Shown here piece after piece: positions 33,737 to 44,386 of a stretch of 64,000 bases of DNA. A program made the translations under genes and the position numbers. The notes under the pieces were generated by a model that saw nothing but the letters and a program-made list of their open reading frames with translations, did not search any database and was not told where the DNA came from. Position 1 is the stretch's first letter. Every line of letters begins with the position of its first letter. This DNA comes from Dipteris shenzhenensis (taxonomy: Eukaryota > Polypodiophyta > Polypodiopsida > Gleicheniales): assembly GCA_047967505.1 (NCBI GenBank), contig CM106538.1; one strand, given 5' to 3'.

Positions 33737-34431
33737 GTGTTAAGCAACTACAATCCCCAATTTAGGGGCAAACATACCAGCAGCCAGCAAGGCCATGCTG
33801 TCGGCCAGAATCAGGCTGACCAGCTGGCCGACCAGCTGGCCAGCCCACCGACCAGCTGGCCGACCTCCTGGGTCAGGCCTATAAAAGACTCTCCTACCCC
33901 CTCACTCTCAGGGGATTGGACCTGGAGCTGCTCCTCATCTCCTCCATCCTTTGCTGCAGCCCCTCTTGCTCCAGATCTACTCCTTTGCTCCAATTCTGCC
34001 CCAACTCCTCTGTCTCTCTATTCCTCTTCTTCAGATCTAGCCCTGGACCTCCAGCTGCTGCTCCAGATCCGCTCCTTTTTCTTCATCATGTTGCTATTCC
34101 AGATAGCCTGAAGGTTCCTTAATCAGAGCATGCTGTTTTTTCAGCCATTTCCTAGGGCAGCTCCAGCCCTTCATCATCTTCGTCATCATCGAGCTACACG
34201 GAGGACTGCGTTTCGCTCCCTTTGCTGCTATCTTTTCTATAGTTTCTCTACATGGAATCATCTTTCTGATTCACCTCAGCCACGGTCCTTGAGACACGAC
34301 GGCTTGAGGTTCTTGTATTCAGTTTTTCATATTACCGACAGGCACTATGTTTTCTGAGTTCTGTGCTTCAGTTGTGTCTGAGTGTCATCTATTTTTTGAT
34401 CGCTCCACTGCAAACCCTATCGTTTCCCTAT
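33737..34431 (+). repeat. 5' LTR of small non-coding element
   Basis: About 695 bp. Contains repeated GGCCGACCAGCTGGCC units (33815-33865), a TATA box (CCTATAAAAGAC, about 33878) and a Pro/Ser-codon-like CT-rich R/U5 part. Has about 110 bp (33955-34075) that is missing from the 3' LTR. Confidence 0.85.
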
Positions 34432-34432
34432 A

Positions 34433-34449
34433 TGGTATCAGAGCCATGG
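34433..34449 (+). promoter_or_regulatory. Primer-binding site, initiator tRNA-Met type
   Basis: TGGTATCAGAGCCATGG immediately after the 5' LTR. Confidence 0.85.
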
Positions 34450-35259
34450 TGATCTAAAGACCCCAGATCTCTAGTGATCTAAAGATCCTGTTTTTTCATG
34501 GAGGCCATAGGTACGGGGAGCATCACTCCTATGAACATATCAGTTTCCTCTTCATTCCGCTGCGCACTACGGGAGAGAACTCCATCCTCTACTCCCATCC
34601 CTCCCTTCCTTTCTAACCTCCATCTTCTATTCCCATCCCTCCCTCCATTTCTTACCTCCATCTTCTACTCCCATCCCTCCCTCCCTTTTCGGTTTCAGGT
34701 TTGACACTCCCCATTCCTTCGAACGAGGGGGTCATGATCCTTCACCTCTACCACCATTGGCATCGACTTCCAGGATCTACAAGTTCTCCCTAGGCGGGAC
34801 CCTTTCTGTTCAGATGTGTCTTGATGACTGTTGTTTCGAATCTTGTCCAGCATGGAGGTGGGGTAGACTCCTCTCTCCCAAGGTCCAAGATCGGGCACAC
34901 ACTGGCTCACTGTTCAGCTACGACCTCGTCCTTTGGCGGAATCCCACCATCTCTGGATTATCAGTGCTGCTATGAGATATTTGTTCTTTACCTTTGCTTT
35001 TTCCTCCACCTTTCGGTAGTGAGAGGGGGTGGCTTATTCTCTCGACCTTCACAGTGTTCTTATTTCTGCTGATCATACGTGTAACTAAGGCACTTGAGGA
35101 AGTGAACAATTCCCTTGCAAGGGCACTCCTCTTGTGACCTTCTGTGCATTTTTTGCATTGCATCTCTTGGGCATTTCGCAGGGATAGCCACCGTCGACAT
35201 CTCTACACAAAGGTCCAAGCACACAATGTCTGCCCCTCCAAATTGGCAATCGAGAGGGG

Positions 35260-35880
35260 GTGTTAAGCAACTACAATCCCCAATTTAGGGGCAAACATAC
35301 CAGCAGCCAGCAGGGCCATGCTGCTGGCCAGAATCAGGCTGACCAGCTGGTCTGGCCGACCCAGAACTGGCCGACCAGCTGGCCGACCAGCTGGCCAGCC
35401 CACCGACCAGCTGGCCGACCTCCTGGGTCAAGCCTATAAAAGACTCTCCTACCCCCTCACTCTGAGGGGACTGGACCTGCAGTTGCTCCTCATCTCCTCC
35501 ATCCTTTGCTGCAGCCAGATCTACTCCTTTTTCTTCATCATGTTGCTATTCCAGATAGCTTGAAGGTTCCTTCCTCAGAGCATGCTGTTTTTTCAGCCAT
35601 TTCCTAGGGCAGCTCCAGCCCTTCATCATCTTCGTCATCATCGAGCTACACGGAGGGCTTTTCGCTCCCTCTGCTGCTATCTTTTCTACAGTTTCTCTAC
35701 ATGGAATCATCTTTCTGATTCACCTCAGCCACGGTCCTTGAGACACGACGGCTTGAGGTTCTTGTATTCAGTTTTTCATATTACCGACAGGCACAATGTT
35801 TTCTGAGTTCCGTTCTTCAGTTGTGTCTGAGTGTCATCTATTTTTTGATCGCTCCATTGCAAACCCTATCGTTTCTCTAT
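35260..35880 (+). repeat. 3' LTR of small non-coding element
   Basis: About 621 bp. Shorter than the 5' LTR because of a deletion bounded by the short repeat CCAGATC-CTCCTTT, and with an expanded GACCAGCTGG tract (35340-35420). Confidence 0.85.
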
Positions 35881-36018
35881 ACCCCCCCTGGGAAACATCA
35901 AGCCAAAAGACTTTGTATCTTGCAAGTAACGGAAGATGCGTTTTACAGCCTGCCAATGCATAATCTTTGGGATGTGCATATAACTGCTCACCTGAGAAAC
36001 TGAAAACTGAATATCAGG

Positions 36019-37506
36019 TCATGTATTGCAGAGATAAATGAGGCATCCAACAGCCTGACTATAGAGTGTGACATCAATTGATTCACCCGCATCATGCATT
36101 GTAAGCTTCAGCCCCGGCTCCATGGGAGTGGACATAGGCTTGCAATCATGCATGTTGAATCTGTCCAAGAGCTTTTGAACATACTTGGACTGAGACATAA
36201 CAATGCCACGTTTCTCTTGAATAAATAGGATCCCCAAAAAGGAATGTAACAAGCCCAAGTCTGACATATCAAAAGTAGCTTTCAATTGGGCCTTGAAATC
36301 TGCAATTACTTCCTCATTTGATCCGGTGAGCAGCATGTCATCTACATAAAGAATGATGACCAAAATATCCCCCCCATCCTTCTTGATGTAGAGGGTGCTC
36401 CCAGTTGGACTATTGTGCAGCCCCTTGCTGGTCAGAAAGGCATCAATTTTGGCATACCATGCACGTGGGGCTTGTTTCAGCCCATACAAAGCTTTATTCA
36501 GTTTGCATACCTGAAGTGCATTTCCTGAAATTTCAAAGCCCGGAGGTTGTTTGACATAAACCTCTTCCAACAAGTCTCCATTAAGGAAAGCTGTTTTGAT
36601 GTCCAACTGATGAACATTCCATTCAAAATTTGCAGCCATGGCTATAACTGACCTGATGGTTGTCATCCTGGATGTAGGAGCAGAAGTCTCCTCATAACCT
36701 TTGCCCTTTTTCTGAGCATATCCTTTTGCAACCAGCCTTGCCTTGTACCGATCAATGGACCCATCTGGCTTTCTTTTGACTTTGAAAACCCACCGTGTAC
36801 CTATGGCATTCTTACTTGGTGGCAAATCCACAACATCCCAAGTCTGATTTTTATGAATGGACTGCAACTCATCGTGCATGGCATTCATCCAATGCACATT
36901 ATCATCAACATTGAAAGAGCAATCATCCTTTGAAGGATCGTAATTTTTAGTCAAAAAAGCATATGGGTCATCATCATTAGTGGCTGTAGTATCTGAACTA
37001 CCCACTAAAAAATCTGAAGTGCAAGTCAAAAAGGCATAGTGCTCTTCAACCAAGTTGGCTGCAACATCTCCTCCATCATGGCAATGTGGACCTGATGCAT
37101 TTGATATAGCCATACTGGAATCCCTTTTCTTTTCTTTGGCTATGCGCTTCTTGCACTCTCCAATATAATGACCTGGCTTCTTGCAATAATGACAGATGCC
37201 CTTCTTTTTTTGCTTGTTTGTATCACCCTGTGCCTTATAAGAAAGCTGTCCAGAATCAGCTTTATGCTGATGTGTGGGCTGATTGGCATGTGGCTTATGC
37301 TGCCCTTTACCCTTGGGCTTGAACTTAGAGAGCATAGCATGCTCGCCAACCCGGGTTGCCATATTTCTGCGTGTTTGTTTCTCCTGCAACAGAAGTCCTA
37401 CCAGCTCGTGAAAGGAGAGAGGATTGCTGCCCCCCCTCAATGACAAATTCTGCGAGGTGTGGAAACCGAGATAGGACTCAGGAGGAGAGTTCAGAGTGCT
37501 GATCAT
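36019..37506 (-). pseudogene. copia gag-RT fusion frame (protease and integrase deleted)
   Basis: A 495-residue open frame. Residues 1-60 are gag (GGSNPLSFHELVGLLLQEKQ); about residues 105-120 form a CCHC zinc knuckle (CHYCKKPGHYIGEC). About residues 160-205 are a linker. It then enters RT at VHWMNAMHDELQSIHKNQTW. RT blocks include RYKARLVAKGYAQKKG, QLDIKTAFLNGDLLEEVYV, LNKALYGLKQAPRAWY and the catalytic VIILYVDDMLLTGSNEE. Normal copia order has protease and integrase between the knuckle and RT; here they are gone, yet the frame stays open. It ends at a stop near 36019, just after CLIYLCNT. Confidence 0.88.
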
Positions 37507-38071
37507 CTCTGAATCCAGAAGTCACTGAATCCAGAATGACTTCATCAATGTTAAGCAATTGTTCCCTGAGATCCTGAAGCTTTGTGAGGTGAGAATTCAT
37601 GGAATCTCCCTCCTCCATATGTGTATGGGAAAGTTCTCGCTTCAGAAAGGAAACCCTGGCATCGTTCCTTGCTGCAAACATACTCTCAAGTATTACCCAA
37701 GCTGCCATAGATGTCTTGCATGACCGAATATGAGGTATAATGAATCTTTTGACAGAAAGAGAAATTACTAAAAGAGCTTGTGCATCTCTAGAGTCCCATC
37801 TTTTCTGCTCTGCTGTGGGAGCTCCTGGAGCGGCTGCTCCAATCACCTGTGCTGTATTTGTACCTCTACCCCTGCCTCCAGCTGTAGGAGTGATAGGTAT
37901 AGGCGTTGTATTTGGTCTTTCTTCATCTCCATTGACATAATCCCAAAGATTTTTGCCAACCAAGATATTGCGAACCATGAAACTCCACAAGGAGTAGTTG
38001 GTGCCATTGAACTTATCCTTCTGTGTGAGAACCCCGAACACCTCATTTGAGTTGTTCTGAGCCATTTTCAC
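37478..38071 (-). pseudogene. copia gag N-terminal region
   Basis: 197 residues from MKMAQNNSNEVFGVLTQKDK. Includes the copia gag hallmark FNGTNYSLWSFMVRNILVGK, then FLKRELSHTHMEEGDSMNSH and LQDLREQLLNIDEVI. A one-base frameshift near 37500 separates it from the gag-RT frame, with about 28 bp of overlap. The start codon at 38069 follows a non-coding leader. Confidence 0.85.
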
Positions 38072-39281
38072 CAGATAATCTCAGAAAAAATACAGCAGAC
38101 AGACCAAATGAAATCCCTTCCTGGATATAAAATGCACAAGTAAAGTCTGCAAAGAATAATATGCCCACAGTGACAAATACTGTCACAGCCTGTCAAAGGC
38201 TCAAAATGCACTTCAATTTGTCCTGCAAATACTCTCAAAAACTTCCAAAAGACGCTCCAGAATTAGCCAATGTCTGCAATGTCACTCAAAATGAGTCCAA
38301 AATTGCCTGCAACAGTCCCAAAATGCTTGTACACTGCCAAATTGCATCAGAATGCTAAAAGCCCCAATTTCTTCAGGAAAATTGCATCCAAAAGAGGGCA
38401 AATTGCCTGAAAGCCCCAAAAATGCAAGAAATTGTTGTGTAAAGCAAAAAGCCCCAAATTTTTGCAAGAAATTGCAACTCAAAAAGGGGCAAATTGATTG
38501 AAAGCCCCAATTTGCAATTTATCTGCAAAAAGAACGAAATTCTACTGCCTATGTGCGCAAATGAGCACACCCTCAATCCCAAAATGCACCTGCTTGAATC
38601 CACGGCCAAACAATGGCTCACTGCACAAATGCCCGACAAAGATAAAAACACCTGCAAGATTCACCTGCAATGAGAACTGTTCAAATGACCAAGGCACCCT
38701 TTTGCAGAAGGACTAGAACAGCCTGTACAGTACGGACTGCACGATTGTACTGATAGCTAACGAGAGCTGTACGGCCCAACGTAGGTACGGTTGATCAGAA
38801 CAGTACGGATGATTGTACTGTTGTACGGCCTAATACACGTTGATGGAGAAGCTTTTGCAGGTACGCATGAAAGAACTGTCAGGAGCAGTACGGACAGCGC
38901 AAGAAAGCAGGTGTATGGACTGATGCAGGTGTATGGTCAATAGTACGGTACGATAGTCGTAGAACGAAGGTACATCGCAGGTACCTGTACCAAATAGCAT
39001 TGCTCAGAAAACAACCAGCGTACAACGCTTGTACGACAGTGTACGGACTGCTCACGAGAGCAGGTACGGACGGGCACTTGTACGGACGAACTACAAGCAG
39101 AAGGTACAGATTGTACGACGAATGTACGGTGGTACAGAACAGTCCGTGCAACTTGTACGGAGAGTAGTGCAGGAGCAGCGCACGGACGACGAGCTGATGC
39201 AGGTTTGTACGATCAAGTAGCGGGAGCTGGGATCTGGGAGTAGAGAGCAAGGAGCTTGCGGGCTAGGAAGCAAAGAGTAGG
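38072..39281 (-). other. copia 5' leader, GTAC-rich in its primer-proximal half
   Basis: About 1.2 kb between primer-binding site and gag. The half near gag (38150-38700) is built from short A-rich variants of AAATTGCA/GCCCCAA. The half near the primer site (38725-39210) contains 26 GTAC tetranucleotides, mostly as GTACGG or GTACGA. There is no coding capacity that I trust. Confidence 0.8.
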
Positions 39282-39283
39282 AT

Positions 39284-39298
39284 CTCGCTCTGATACCA
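39284..39298 (-). promoter_or_regulatory. Primer-binding site of copia
   Basis: Minus strand TGGTATCAGAGCGAG, two bases inside the 5' LTR. Confidence 0.85.
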
Positions 39299-39300
39299 AA

Positions 39301-39536
39301 TGTTACAAAAAGAGTGTGAGAGCAAGAGAGCTGAACGTAGTGCTTGCAATAGAAGAAGTGACTAATACAAGAAGTGGGATGGGTTTTGTCTAAGTGACAA
39401 AACCTTATCCTTCACTAACTGTAGTTAGTGAACTAACTGTGGTTAGGGGGAAAAACCTCTAAAGGAGGAAAAAGTCCCTTGAACCTACGTATTACATTAC
39501 ATTGGTCACTGCTGAATTATAATAATAATTCTAACA
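39301..39536 (-). repeat. 5' LTR of copia
   Basis: 236 bp, TGTTACAAAAAG to TTCTAACA on +, followed by TSD CTCAA. Confidence 0.9.
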
Positions 39537-39541
39537 CTCAA

Positions 39542-41232
39542 AATATAGAACGAGGTGCCATGGTGACTCCCATGTGAAGATAGTGCACCTCTGTCTCGAC
39601 CTCCGCCACTGTGCATAACGTGCAGATTTGCTGCTCTCTGGGCGTGCTTGTGGCTTCCTTGCCTTGATCCTTAGCTGATGTGACAAGACCCAAACTTGTC
39701 CGATGGCAATCGTTAATGCTGTGAGATACGTTTGTCCTCCAGATACTGGGGTTTGATATTCACTCCATCCTTTGATGCTCTCAAGAAGTGGTCATGGTAG
39801 AACTGGATCTTGGTGGGGAACTTTTGCCCCCCCCCCCCAAACAAAGTCCATGATGTATAGAGTTGGAGTAGATCAACCGTATGATACGGTTGATTGATAG
39901 GGCATCTAAGCTGCACTGGAAGGGGGGGAGGCGGTCCATTTGAATACTATGATTGACAAATCATTTGGATATGCGTGCGTACAAGGTTGTGCTAACTCCT
40001 CTCTCGGCTAGTCGTATGGACTACTCTAGTGCCAACCTCGGTAGTCTCCAACTAGGCAAAGCCCAACCTTGTTAAGGTATGCCACCAGCTGGAAGATGGC
40101 ATTAATGTGAAGTGGTGTCATGGTGAACTCTGGCTGCACAATTTGTTTAGGAATTGAGGGCTGACCCCGAATCATCCCTGACCCCATAATCACCTGTAGT
40201 CTGTCGAATCTCCACGAATCGGTCACCGATAGGTCAATCCCTCAGTAGGGTGATGCATACATGGTTGTCAGCCCCGCAATTGTACAAATAGTCATCCCTT
40301 TGTCGGAGAGTCCTGGAAGTGTGCCTGAAAGCATTATCACTCTAGATGAGCAGAGCTCCTTGCCCTTGTGTAAGTCGTGCCTTGGTCGCATGAGTCATTG
40401 TGAGAATTGGGCCTGTGAAGACAATCCCTAGATAGGTGTATGACTGCACGATCTCCACCGACTCCCATTGGTAATTAAAGCTCCGTCGATGAAGTCATGA
40501 GTTGTTGAAAACCATAACCTTGGTCTTGCCAAGGTTGATGTCAGGTCTTGCGAAGGTTGCCTTTTATGTCTCTTTCTTTGCAAAACACCTCTAGGGCCTC
40601 TAGGTGTCTCTATAGGCCTTCCGCGCTGAAGAGGATATGAGGACTATATCATCTGTATTTGTATTATCAAATCCACAAACAAGGATCCTTCACCTCCTAG
40701 GCGATCAACGAAAGTCGTGATCTCATCAATGTAGAGCCCAAAGAGTGTCAGTGGGGGGGAGGGGCATCCTTGCTTCACTCCGATCATGCTCTCAATCCAA
40801 TCTGACATACCTCTAGGGGCGTGTACTCTCCCTTTGAGTGACTCATATAAGCTCGTCACCTCCCATATCATATCCCTTGAGATTTGCATCTCTTGGAGTC
40901 TCCTAATTATGCGGGCTCATGGGACTGTGTCAAAGGCCTTCTGAAAGTCTACAAAGCAAGTGTAGACTTTTTGGGATCTTGACATTGCCTTTGCAATGAC
41001 GGCCGGTAGAGTGTAGTGATGCGTGGCCTTTGGGACCCAACCTCTCTCAAAGCCCACTGCCCCTGTCTGTATATGGAGTTAATCTCTCTCTCTAGTACCG
41101 ATCCATAAATCTTGACTACTGCGTGGCCAATCATGAGGGTACGGTAGTTTCCTGTGTCCATGGGATCACTCGCTTTGTGTATCGGCACAATGGTAGTGGT
41201 ATCCAAGTGTGTGTGTGTGTGTGTGTGTGTGT
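39542..41232 (-). mobile_element. LINE body with reverse transcriptase
   Basis: Continuation of the LINE whose 3' end is at 32816-32991. The minus-strand RT begins near 41230: TTTIVPIHKASDPMDTGNYR and VKIYGSVLEREIN (40949-41317 frame). Then YESLKGRVHAPRGMSDWIES and MIGVKQGCPSPPLTLFGLYI (40644-40889 frame), and a frameshifted TDDIVLISSS in place of the usual YADD motif. The region after RT (40640-39600) is degenerate. The 5' side is cut by a GT tract and the next LINE tail at 41233. Inactive. Confidence 0.75.
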
Positions 41233-41274
<42 letters not shown>

Positions 41275-41336
41275 TTGTATTAATGTCTACAGGAGGCCTC
41301 GTGGGCCTATGAGACAAAGAACAATTAGCAAGAAAG
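41207..41336 (-). mobile_element. (GT)n, (GA)n and LINE 3' box
   Basis: A GT tract (41207-41232) abuts a GA tract (41233-41274), then TTGTATTAATGTCTACAGG and the family 3' box (GGCCTCGTGGGCCTATGAGA, GACAAAG, 41294-41320). This is the tail of another minus-strand LINE, inserted into the RT of the previous one; almost all of its body is replaced by the LTR element starting at 41337. Confidence 0.65.
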
Positions 41337-42597
41337 TGTTAGCAATATTGGCCTTAGGGGCCTTGGTGTGGTCCTAACCCTCTCATGGTACCTTGGAGTA
41401 TGGAAAAATAAAGGGAGGCAAGGAGGCCCTTGATGCGCAATGGACACGTGTACATGACTATCCGATAAGCATGGGATTCACCTGTGGTACTTGGTATATA
41501 ATGAAGTTGATAAGCCCCTCTCTCACATCTTTTTTTGGTGGATGTGGGAGAGGCTTGCGTGGCTATGGGATGGGGATTGGGACCCCCGCACCCGGTGCTT
41601 CCTTGGGCTGCCATGTGGCATAGCCAACATATGGTATCAGAGCAGGCAATCGTTGTCGGCCTGTGGACTGTGTGTGGCATGCGGCAATTGCATTGAAAGC
41701 GACTACATGTGGGGAGTGGCAACCCTGCGTGTTCTGGACTGTTGCGATTGTGGTGTGCAGACGCGGCATGCGAATTGATGGCGGTTGGCGCACGGAATTG
41801 ATGGCGTGCATCAGTGGGAGCTGCAGTTACTTGATTGGAGGGCTCTTTGTGGGTGACCTCATGATTGGATGTTCGGGCCCTGTGTGGGTGGGTTATCATA
41901 CTACCAAGGTACCATGAGAGGGTTAGGACCCTCCCGATGCCCCTAAGGCCAATATTGCTAACACCCCCCCATGGGCCTAACCCATGAATCGAATCGAATC
42001 AAATCAAGAACTGCCAGTCACCAACAAACACTGCCCACCCACACAGGGCCCGAACAACCAATCATGAGGTCACCCACAAAGAGCCCTCCAATCAAGTAAC
42101 TGTAGCTCCCACTGATGCAGGCCATCAATTCCGTGCGCCAGCCGCGATCAATTTGCATGCCGCGTCTACACACCACAGTCGCAACAGTCCAGAACACGCA
42201 GGGTTGCCACTCCCCCACATGTAGTCGCTTTCAATGCAACCGCCACGTGCCACACACAGTCCGCAGGCCGACAACGATTGCCTGCTTTGATACCATATGT
42301 TGGCTGCCACATGGCAGCCCAAGGAAGCGCCAGGTGTGGGGGTCCCAATCCCCATCCCATAGCCACGCAAGCCTCTCCCACATCCACCAAAAAGAGCTGG
42401 CTAGGATGTCAGAGAGGGGCTTATCAACTTCATTATATACCAAGTACCACAGGTGAATCCCATGCTTATGGGATAGTCATGTACACGTGTCCATTGCGCA
42501 TCAAGGGCCTCCTTGACCCCTTTATTTTTCCATATATCCAAGGTACCATGAGAGGGTTAGGACCCTCCCAATGCCTTTAAGGCCAATATTGCTAACA
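41337..42597. repeat. Large inverted repeat of a small LTR element
   Basis: The left arm is LTR(+) 41337-41629, primer-binding site 41632-41646 and internal sequence to about 41897. The right arm is the reverse complement: internal 42030-42283, primer-binding site (minus) 42284-42295 and LTR(-) 42298-42597. A spacer of about 135 bp holds a 60-bp LTR start piece (41904-41963, minus) and its C-rich polypurine complement. Both outer ends are TGTTAGCAATATTGG / CCAATATTGCTAACA. Transcripts across it could fold into a hairpin of about 560 bp. Outer 5-bp flanks (GAAAG and CCCCC) do not match. Confidence 0.85.
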
Positions 42598-44161
42598 CCC
42601 CCCCATGGGCCTAACCCACGAATCGAATCAAATCAAATCAAGAACTGCTAGTCGCATTCTTTCCTGGGGAAGCTCAACTTCACTCAATACGACGGTAAGC
42701 AGGAACCCTTACTATTGACTTCATGGCTCGATCAATTTGAAAGTTGCTTTTCAGCTGTGCCCACGAACGACGACGATCAGTGCATCCTAGCATCCATGCA
42801 CCTTATAGGCGAGGCGGTCACCTAGTGGCTCAAGTGGCAGAAGGACCACTATGATGTAGATGAGGAGGCACCTCTTTATAAATGAACGGAATTCGTGAAA
42901 GACATTCGATCATCACGGAACCTGCCACCTCAGTACTTGGACAAACTTCAAAGTCAGTTCTATGAGATGCACCGATGAATCGTTACACCAACAAGTTCAC
43001 CCAAATGTTTCTATAGTTCCATCTCGAGGAAAATCGTAAGCTGAGCAATTTTCTCCATGGGCTGTGCATCGATATCCAGTGGTATGTCAGAAGTTTCACG
43101 CTACGAGATTACGAGAGTGCATACGAGCTTGCTCAGAATTTCGAGCTCATGACAAGGGTCAAGAATCCAAGTACGTCAATAGTAAGAAGTCTCAGGATTC
43201 CACACTAGGAGAATGTGGGAATGGCCAGCAGAAGAAGAGTACGGCCATGGCGGATGCAACGACACGAGCAACCTATGCCTAAGAGAGAAGATGCTTCCAT
43301 TGTCATGTGTCAGGTCATAAGAAAGAAGATTGCCTGCATTACCAAAAGCTTCGAGTAAAAGGAGCCGCGTCAAGTGGTTCACCTACAGCTTCAACTCCTA
43401 CAGGGACAACCTCCGTGGTCATCGAGGAGCATGAAGGTCAGCAGAAGGGGGAGCCTCGTCAAATTTCAAATGTTCTATGGACCGATTGGTGCTCAGAAGG
43501 TCCCTATCCTCGCAAATTCAGGCAGTTCAGAGGACATCATTTCCACCAAAGCAGCTAAGCAGCTCAGTTGACTCTTACGCCGAAGGAGCCTATTGCCTTG
43601 AATGGTGCATTTCCAAGGCAACAAATAGAGAGCAACATGCAAATAGCTTCAGCCACATTGAAGGTCGGGGTCAGCTAGAGACATGGCACTGACTTCTACG
43701 CCTTCGAGCCAACCCTAGGACACATTGGGATAGAGCTGGAGGAGATAGCCGACATGAGCGCAGCATGGATCAACGGGAAGAGACGACGCAGAGTTGTGGA
43801 GCATGGGCCACAGAGGATGACCAGAGCACGCATGATAAAGGTCCAGCCCATCATTGCTCTACTCAGAGGAGACTAACTGACCCGAGCGCTGTTAGTATAA
43901 GACATGCACACTAAAGAGAGCCATAAAATGTGGCTCATCGTATACAAAGATCCCAAAGACTACACCCCCCGCCACGGCGAGAGACAGCTCGATAGTTGCT
44001 CGATAGCTACAGATACGCAACATCTTCGTGTCTCATTGGAGGAATACCACGACTCTCGGATACGTATTCGGAGCTTTTGCACTACCTACTAGAGTTTCTT
44101 GACAGTTTCTGCGAGTGTTTGTGAGTTGTTTTTGAGATCATAGCAGCTTGTATGAGCTTTC
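42598..44161 (+). pseudogene. gypsy gag-protease pseudogene
   Basis: Plus-strand reading gives gag blocks: NFTQYDGKQEPLLLTSWLDQ, then DDDQCILASMHLIGEAVT, TNKFTQMFL and LEENRKLSNFLHGLCIDIQW. Next come a CCHC knuckle (CFHCHVSGHKKEDC, about 43290-43330) and a protease-like block (VPILANSGSSEDIIS, about 43500-43545). Many stops and frameshifts. The gene sense (+) is opposite to the flanking LTRs (-), so gag and LTRs may not come from the same insertion. Nothing is recognised in 43700-44160. Confidence 0.65.
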
Positions 44162-44386
44162 TGTTGGCTGCCACATGGCAGCCCAAGGAAGCGCCGGGAG
44201 CGGGGGTCCCAATCTCCGTCCCATAGCCACACAAGCCTCTCCCACATCCACCAAAAAGAGCCGGCTAGGATGTGAGAGAGGGGCTTATCAACTTCATTAT
44301 ATACCAAGTACCACAGGTGAATCCCATGCTTATGGGATAGTCATGTACACGTGTCCATTGTGCATCAAGGGCCTCCTTGCCACGTG
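44162..44386 (-). repeat. Third LTR copy, truncated
   Basis: Begins TGTTGGCTGCCACATGGC and matches 42298-42525 (minus orientation), ending abruptly after GGCCTCCTTG. With the inverted repeat it makes three LTR copies of one family within 3 kb. Confidence 0.8.

Larger units (their letters stand above)
33732..35885 (+). mobile_element. Small non-coding LTR retrotransposon (TRIM/LARD-like) inserted in copia
   Basis: About 2.14 kb (33737-35880), flanked by ACCCC (33732-33736 and 35881-35885). LTRs are about 33737-34431 and 35260-35880, both with TGTTAAGCAACTACAAT near the start and ending CTAT. A primer-binding site (TGGTATCAGAGCCATGG) is at 34433. A purine tract (CGAGAGGGGG) precedes the second LTR. 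The internal 830 bp has no recognisable retroviral domain, so it must have been mobilised in trans. The exact LTR ends carry a one-base uncertainty. The plus direction is set by the primer-binding site. Confidence 0.88.
32987..39541 (-). mobile_element. Ty1/copia element with TSD CTCAA, lacking integrase and carrying a nested LTR element
   Basis: Minus-strand copia 32992-39536. TSD CTCAA lies at 32987-32991 and 39537-39541. LTRs are 32992-33211 (3', 220 bp) and 39301-39536 (5', 236 bp; the difference is mainly a short duplication of the ACTAACTG-TTAG block). The primer-binding site is at 39284-39298. Minus-sense order: GTAC-rich leader, gag, fused gag-RT frame, [small LTR element], RNase H, polypurine tract, LTR. 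Protease and integrase are deleted. Net of the nested insertion, about 4.4 kb remain. The RT is very similar to the copy at 60588-62762, which retains integrase. Confidence 0.92.

Noticed and set aside
39826-39840. C homopolymer as a polypurine-tract complement of an LTR element
   Set aside because: No LTR start next to it; lies within degenerate LINE sequence.
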